Source of the DNA: an uncultured Streptococcus sp.
Lineage (GTDB): Bacteria; Bacillota; Bacilli; Lactobacillales; Streptococcaceae
NCBI GenBank assembly: GCA_902470035.1
Contig: CABREZ010000001.1
Coordinates: forward strand, 8,370 to 72,369
DNA: 64,000 nucleotides
Reading direction: 5' to 3'
The position numbers and the translations under genes were made by a program. Shown here piece after piece: positions 62,182 through 64,000 of the stretch (its first letter is position 1; each line of letters starts with the position of its first letter). The notes beneath the pieces are model-generated. The model was given only the letters and a program-made list of their open reading frames with translations, made no database searches and was not told the origin of the DNA.

Positions 62182-62204
62182 ATCGTAGAAAAATTTTCTA
62201 CGAT
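62182..62204 (-). terminator. Terminator after tag
   Basis: Arms ATCGTAGAA/TTCTACGAT, with an A/T-rich flank giving U residues in the minus-strand RNA, 4 bases past the tag stop. Confidence 0.8.
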
Positions 62205-62207
62205 GGA

Positions 62208-62774
62208 TTAGTGATTAAGACTTTTCCAGTCACAATCATTCTCATGATCATTGACGAGGCCTCCTGCTTGTAGGTAGGATAGGACCGCAACGGGACCTGT
62301 GAACTTAAAGCCTCGCTTTTTGAGATCTTTAGCCAACTGCTCGGAAAGAGCTGTCTTCGCAGGAGCCTGCCGGTAATCCGGAACATCATTGTTGATAGTC
62401 TTCCCCTCAACAAAAGACCAGAGATAGGCATCAAAAGAGCCGAATTCTGCCTGGACTTGTAAAAAAGCCCGGGCATTAGCACGTGTCGCAAAGATCTTGG
62501 CTCGATTTCGAATGATGGCTGGATTGTCTAACAAAGCTTCCAGCTCCTCATCCGTCATGTCTGCAACACCTTGAAGGTGATAGCCATGAAAAGCCTTTCG
62601 GAAAGCCTGACGTTTATTGAGCACCGTCTCCCAAGATAGGCCAGCTTGATAGGTCTCCAAGCAAAGCAACTCAAAAAGGGCCTGGTCATCATGGAGAGGC
62701 TGTCCCCACTCCTCATCATGGTAGGCTATATAGAGGGGGTTGTTCATTTTGACCCAGCTACAACGTTTTGGCAT
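62208..62774 (-). CDS. tag: DNA-3-methyladenine glycosylase I
   Basis: 188 residues. MPKRCSWVKMNNPLYIAYHDEEWG and LCLETYQAGLSWETVLNKRQAFRKAF are Tag signatures; CSW and a His-rich C-terminus carry the zinc ligands. It excises 3-methyladenine. Overlaps the preceding hypothetical gene by 17 bases. Confidence 0.96.
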   Translation of the reverse strand: MPKRCSWVKMNNPLYIAYHDEEWGQPLHDDQALFELLCLETYQAGLSWETVLNKRQAFRKAFHGYHLQGVADMTDEELEALLDNPAIIRNRAKIFATRANARAFLQVQAEFGSFDAYLWSFVEGKTINNDVPDYRQAPAKTALSEQLAKDLKKRGFKFTGPVAVLSYLQAGGLVNDHENDCDWKSLNH

Positions 62775-63345
62775 CTTTTTCTCCTATCTTTGAAACATAA
62801 TCAGGCAAGGGAACAGTAGACTTCTCCAATAGATTAATCCAACGATTAATATCTGGTGGTAGAGGGTTAAATTTTTCATCTGTTTGATACCTTGCTTGAC
62901 CATCTGTTTCTATACCAGTTAATGTTTCAATCTGTTCTCGAAGTTGGTCTACAGTTATCCAATCAGTCCAACCTTCAAAAAAGCTTTCGGGAGCCAATGT
63001 TATTCCATACCATTCTTGAAACCATTCAATGTAGTCTGCACTTAACAGATAGAGTTTTTCGAAAGAACAAGATTCATCATTCACCTTTATACTATCTACT
63101 ATATTGTCATTATCCACTATGGCAATACTCACACCACAAAATTCACAAGGAATTGAGCCAACTTGACCATAGCGAGATCCATTATGCAAAAATAATTCTG
63201 TCTGACTCTGTTGACAATTTTTACAAAATAAAGGAAAAACTTTACAGTGTACCCATATTGTCTTAATCTTCCCATTCTTAAACATTATCTTGATATGGTT
63301 GTTACTGCTTCTTGCTTCAACTAGTTTAATTCGAGCAATGCTCAT
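62758..63345 (-). CDS. Hypothetical zinc-ribbon protein between ruvA and tag
   Basis: 195 residues, no signal peptide or membrane helix. Two CxxC pairs, CKNC near 41 and CEFC near 67, suggest a zinc ribbon in the N-terminal third. The rest has ADYIEWFQEWYGITLAPESFFEGWTDWITVDQLREQI and a Pro-rich end. I do not recognise the family. Its ATG shares a base with the ruvA stop (TAATG), and its end overlaps tag, so it is translationally coupled to DNA-repair genes. It is visibly more AT-rich than its neighbours, which suggests acquisition. Confidence 0.75.
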   Translation of the reverse strand: MSIARIKLVEARSSNNHIKIMFKNGKIKTIWVHCKVFPLFCKNCQQSQTELFLHNGSRYGQVGSIPCEFCGVSIAIVDNDNIVDSIKVNDESCSFEKLYLLSADYIEWFQEWYGITLAPESFFEGWTDWITVDQLREQIETLTGIETDGQARYQTDEKFNPLPPDINRWINLLEKSTVPLPDYVSKIGEKDAKTL

Positions 63346-63938
63346 TATTTCACCAACATCTTCAGGGCAGACTTGATATAGTTCTCAGCAGTATCCGTCG
63401 TTCCTTCAAAGAACTTCTTGATTTTCTTGAGTTCCGTTGCCTTGTAGCCCAATGCCAACATGGCTTCCATAGCTTCTTCGAGAGCTTGGTTTTCTTCTGA
63501 AACTTTGGCATTGGACTGAGCCGGTGCATCTTCTAGATCAAGATTAATCTTACCTTCTAGGTCCAAGACCATCTGTTGGGCTGTTTTCTTGCCGATCTTC
63601 GGAAACTTGGTCAAGTAGGTGATGTTCTTGCTTTCGATGGCTTGGACAAGGCCTGCATTGTCATCCGCAGCAATGATAGCTAGAGCTGACACTGGGCCAA
63701 TTCCAGAGACCGAGATCAAGTTCAGAAAGAGCTTTTTCTCTTCTTCTGTCGCAAAGCCATAAAGCAGGTGAGCGTCTTCACGGACTACTTGATGGAGATA
63801 GACTTGCACCTCTTGATTCATTTTACCAGAGTAAGCATAGGGATTGGCCACATGCAAGAGATAACCGATCCCAGCTGTCTCCAACACGATATATTTAGCG
63901 GTGATTTTCGTTAAGATTCCTTTAATGTATTCGTACAT
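63345..63938 (-). CDS. ruvA: Holliday junction DNA helicase subunit RuvA
   Basis: 197 residues. [28 protein letters not shown] opens the OB domain, HhH motifs [14 protein letters not shown] and [16 protein letters not shown] follow, then the flexible domain III. It binds four-way junctions with RuvB. It follows mutL by 20 bases. Confidence 0.96.
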   Translation of the reverse strand: MYEYIKGILTKITAKYIVLETAGIGYLLHVANPYAYSGKMNQEVQVYLHQVVREDAHLLYGFATEEEKKLFLNLISVSGIGPVSALAIIAADDNAGLVQAIESKNITYLTKFPKIGKKTAQQMVLDLEGKINLDLEDAPAQSNAKVSEENQALEEAMEAMLALGYKATELKKIKKFFEGTTDTAENYIKSALKMLVK

Positions 63939-63958
63939 AAGATTCCTTTATTCTTTAT

Positions 63959-64000
63959 TTAATACTTGCCCAATTCCCGCAGACTGGTGTGATTTTCCTG
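63959..64000 (-). CDS. mutL: MutL mismatch repair protein, last 13 codons
   Basis: The minus strand from 64000 reads QENHTSLRELGKY then TAA (63961-63959). This matches the C-terminal end of streptococcal MutL, and mutL-ruvA-tag is a known gene order. Only the tail is in the window, so the call rests on a short match plus context. Confidence 0.65.
   Translation of the reverse strand, partial: QENHTSLRELGKY

Overview
The window looks like chromosome of a viridans-group Streptococcus (mitis, sanguinis or parasanguinis type). It carries ctsR-clpC, pbp2a next to rpmG-secE-nusG, cinA-recA behind a ComX box, a Wzy-type capsule or receptor-polysaccharide (RPS) locus, a BgaA-like beta-galactosidase, a histidine-triad protein paired with an AdcAII-like zinc lipoprotein, and many SASK/SSSS-rich lipoproteins. 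There is no 16S gene, so the species is inferred only. Almost every gene is on the minus strand.

Layout. 1-1.4 kb: NAD salvage (pnuC 5' part, nadR). 1.6-3.4 kb: two lipoproteins and an ECF transporter S component whose start overlaps the end of clpC. 3.4-6.4 kb: ctsR-clpC with a CtsR operator. 6.5-17.4 kb: two very large LPxTG-anchored glycosidases, bgaA followed by a GH29 alpha-fucosidase, behind a promoter with a cre site. 17.5-22.6 kb: housekeeping (rpsB-tsf, tRNA-Cys, rpmG-secE-nusG) with several RNA leaders and hairpins. 22.6-27.2 kb: YpfJ-like metalloprotease, PBP2a and a pseudouridine synthase. 27.3-31.6 kb: adcAII-pht zinc operon with two abutting AdcR boxes. 31.7-35.5 kb: remnant of a Cna_B/LPSTG adhesin and a GH25-repeat-C39 wall hydrolase. 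35.6-51.3 kb: polysaccharide operon wzg-wzh-wzd-wze-wchA-wchF-GT4-Stealth-GT2-wzy-wzx-acyltransferase-glf-Galf transferase. 51.4-55 kb: three copies of a structured 180-bp repeat separating lipoprotein and cardiolipin synthase genes. 55-64 kb: folC, DUF1292-ruvX-ireB, two DUF1307-like lipoproteins, spx, cinA-recA, and mutL(end)-ruvA-hypothetical-tag.

How the parts fit. The surface glycosidases trim host glycans. The Pht/AdcAII pair acquires zinc. The polysaccharide locus encodes initiation by WchA, a rhamnosyltransferase, a Stealth-type sugar-phosphate transferase, galactofuranose supply and addition, flipping, polymerisation and kinase/phosphatase control. The polymerase step looks broken: wzy is frameshifted and a second wzy-like ORF is cut to 91 residues.

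The most unusual non-coding content is: a repeat family of four near-identical 180-bp three-hairpin elements plus a solo hairpin derivative, all at gene 3' ends; a 136-bp cloverleaf-like element; leader RNAs with possible alternative folds before nusG, rpsB and tsf; a triplicated terminator module before folC; and two divergent genes, pbp2a and an rluD-type gene, whose promoters predict leaderless or nearly leaderless mRNAs. No CRISPR array, prophage, transposase or obvious defence system was seen.
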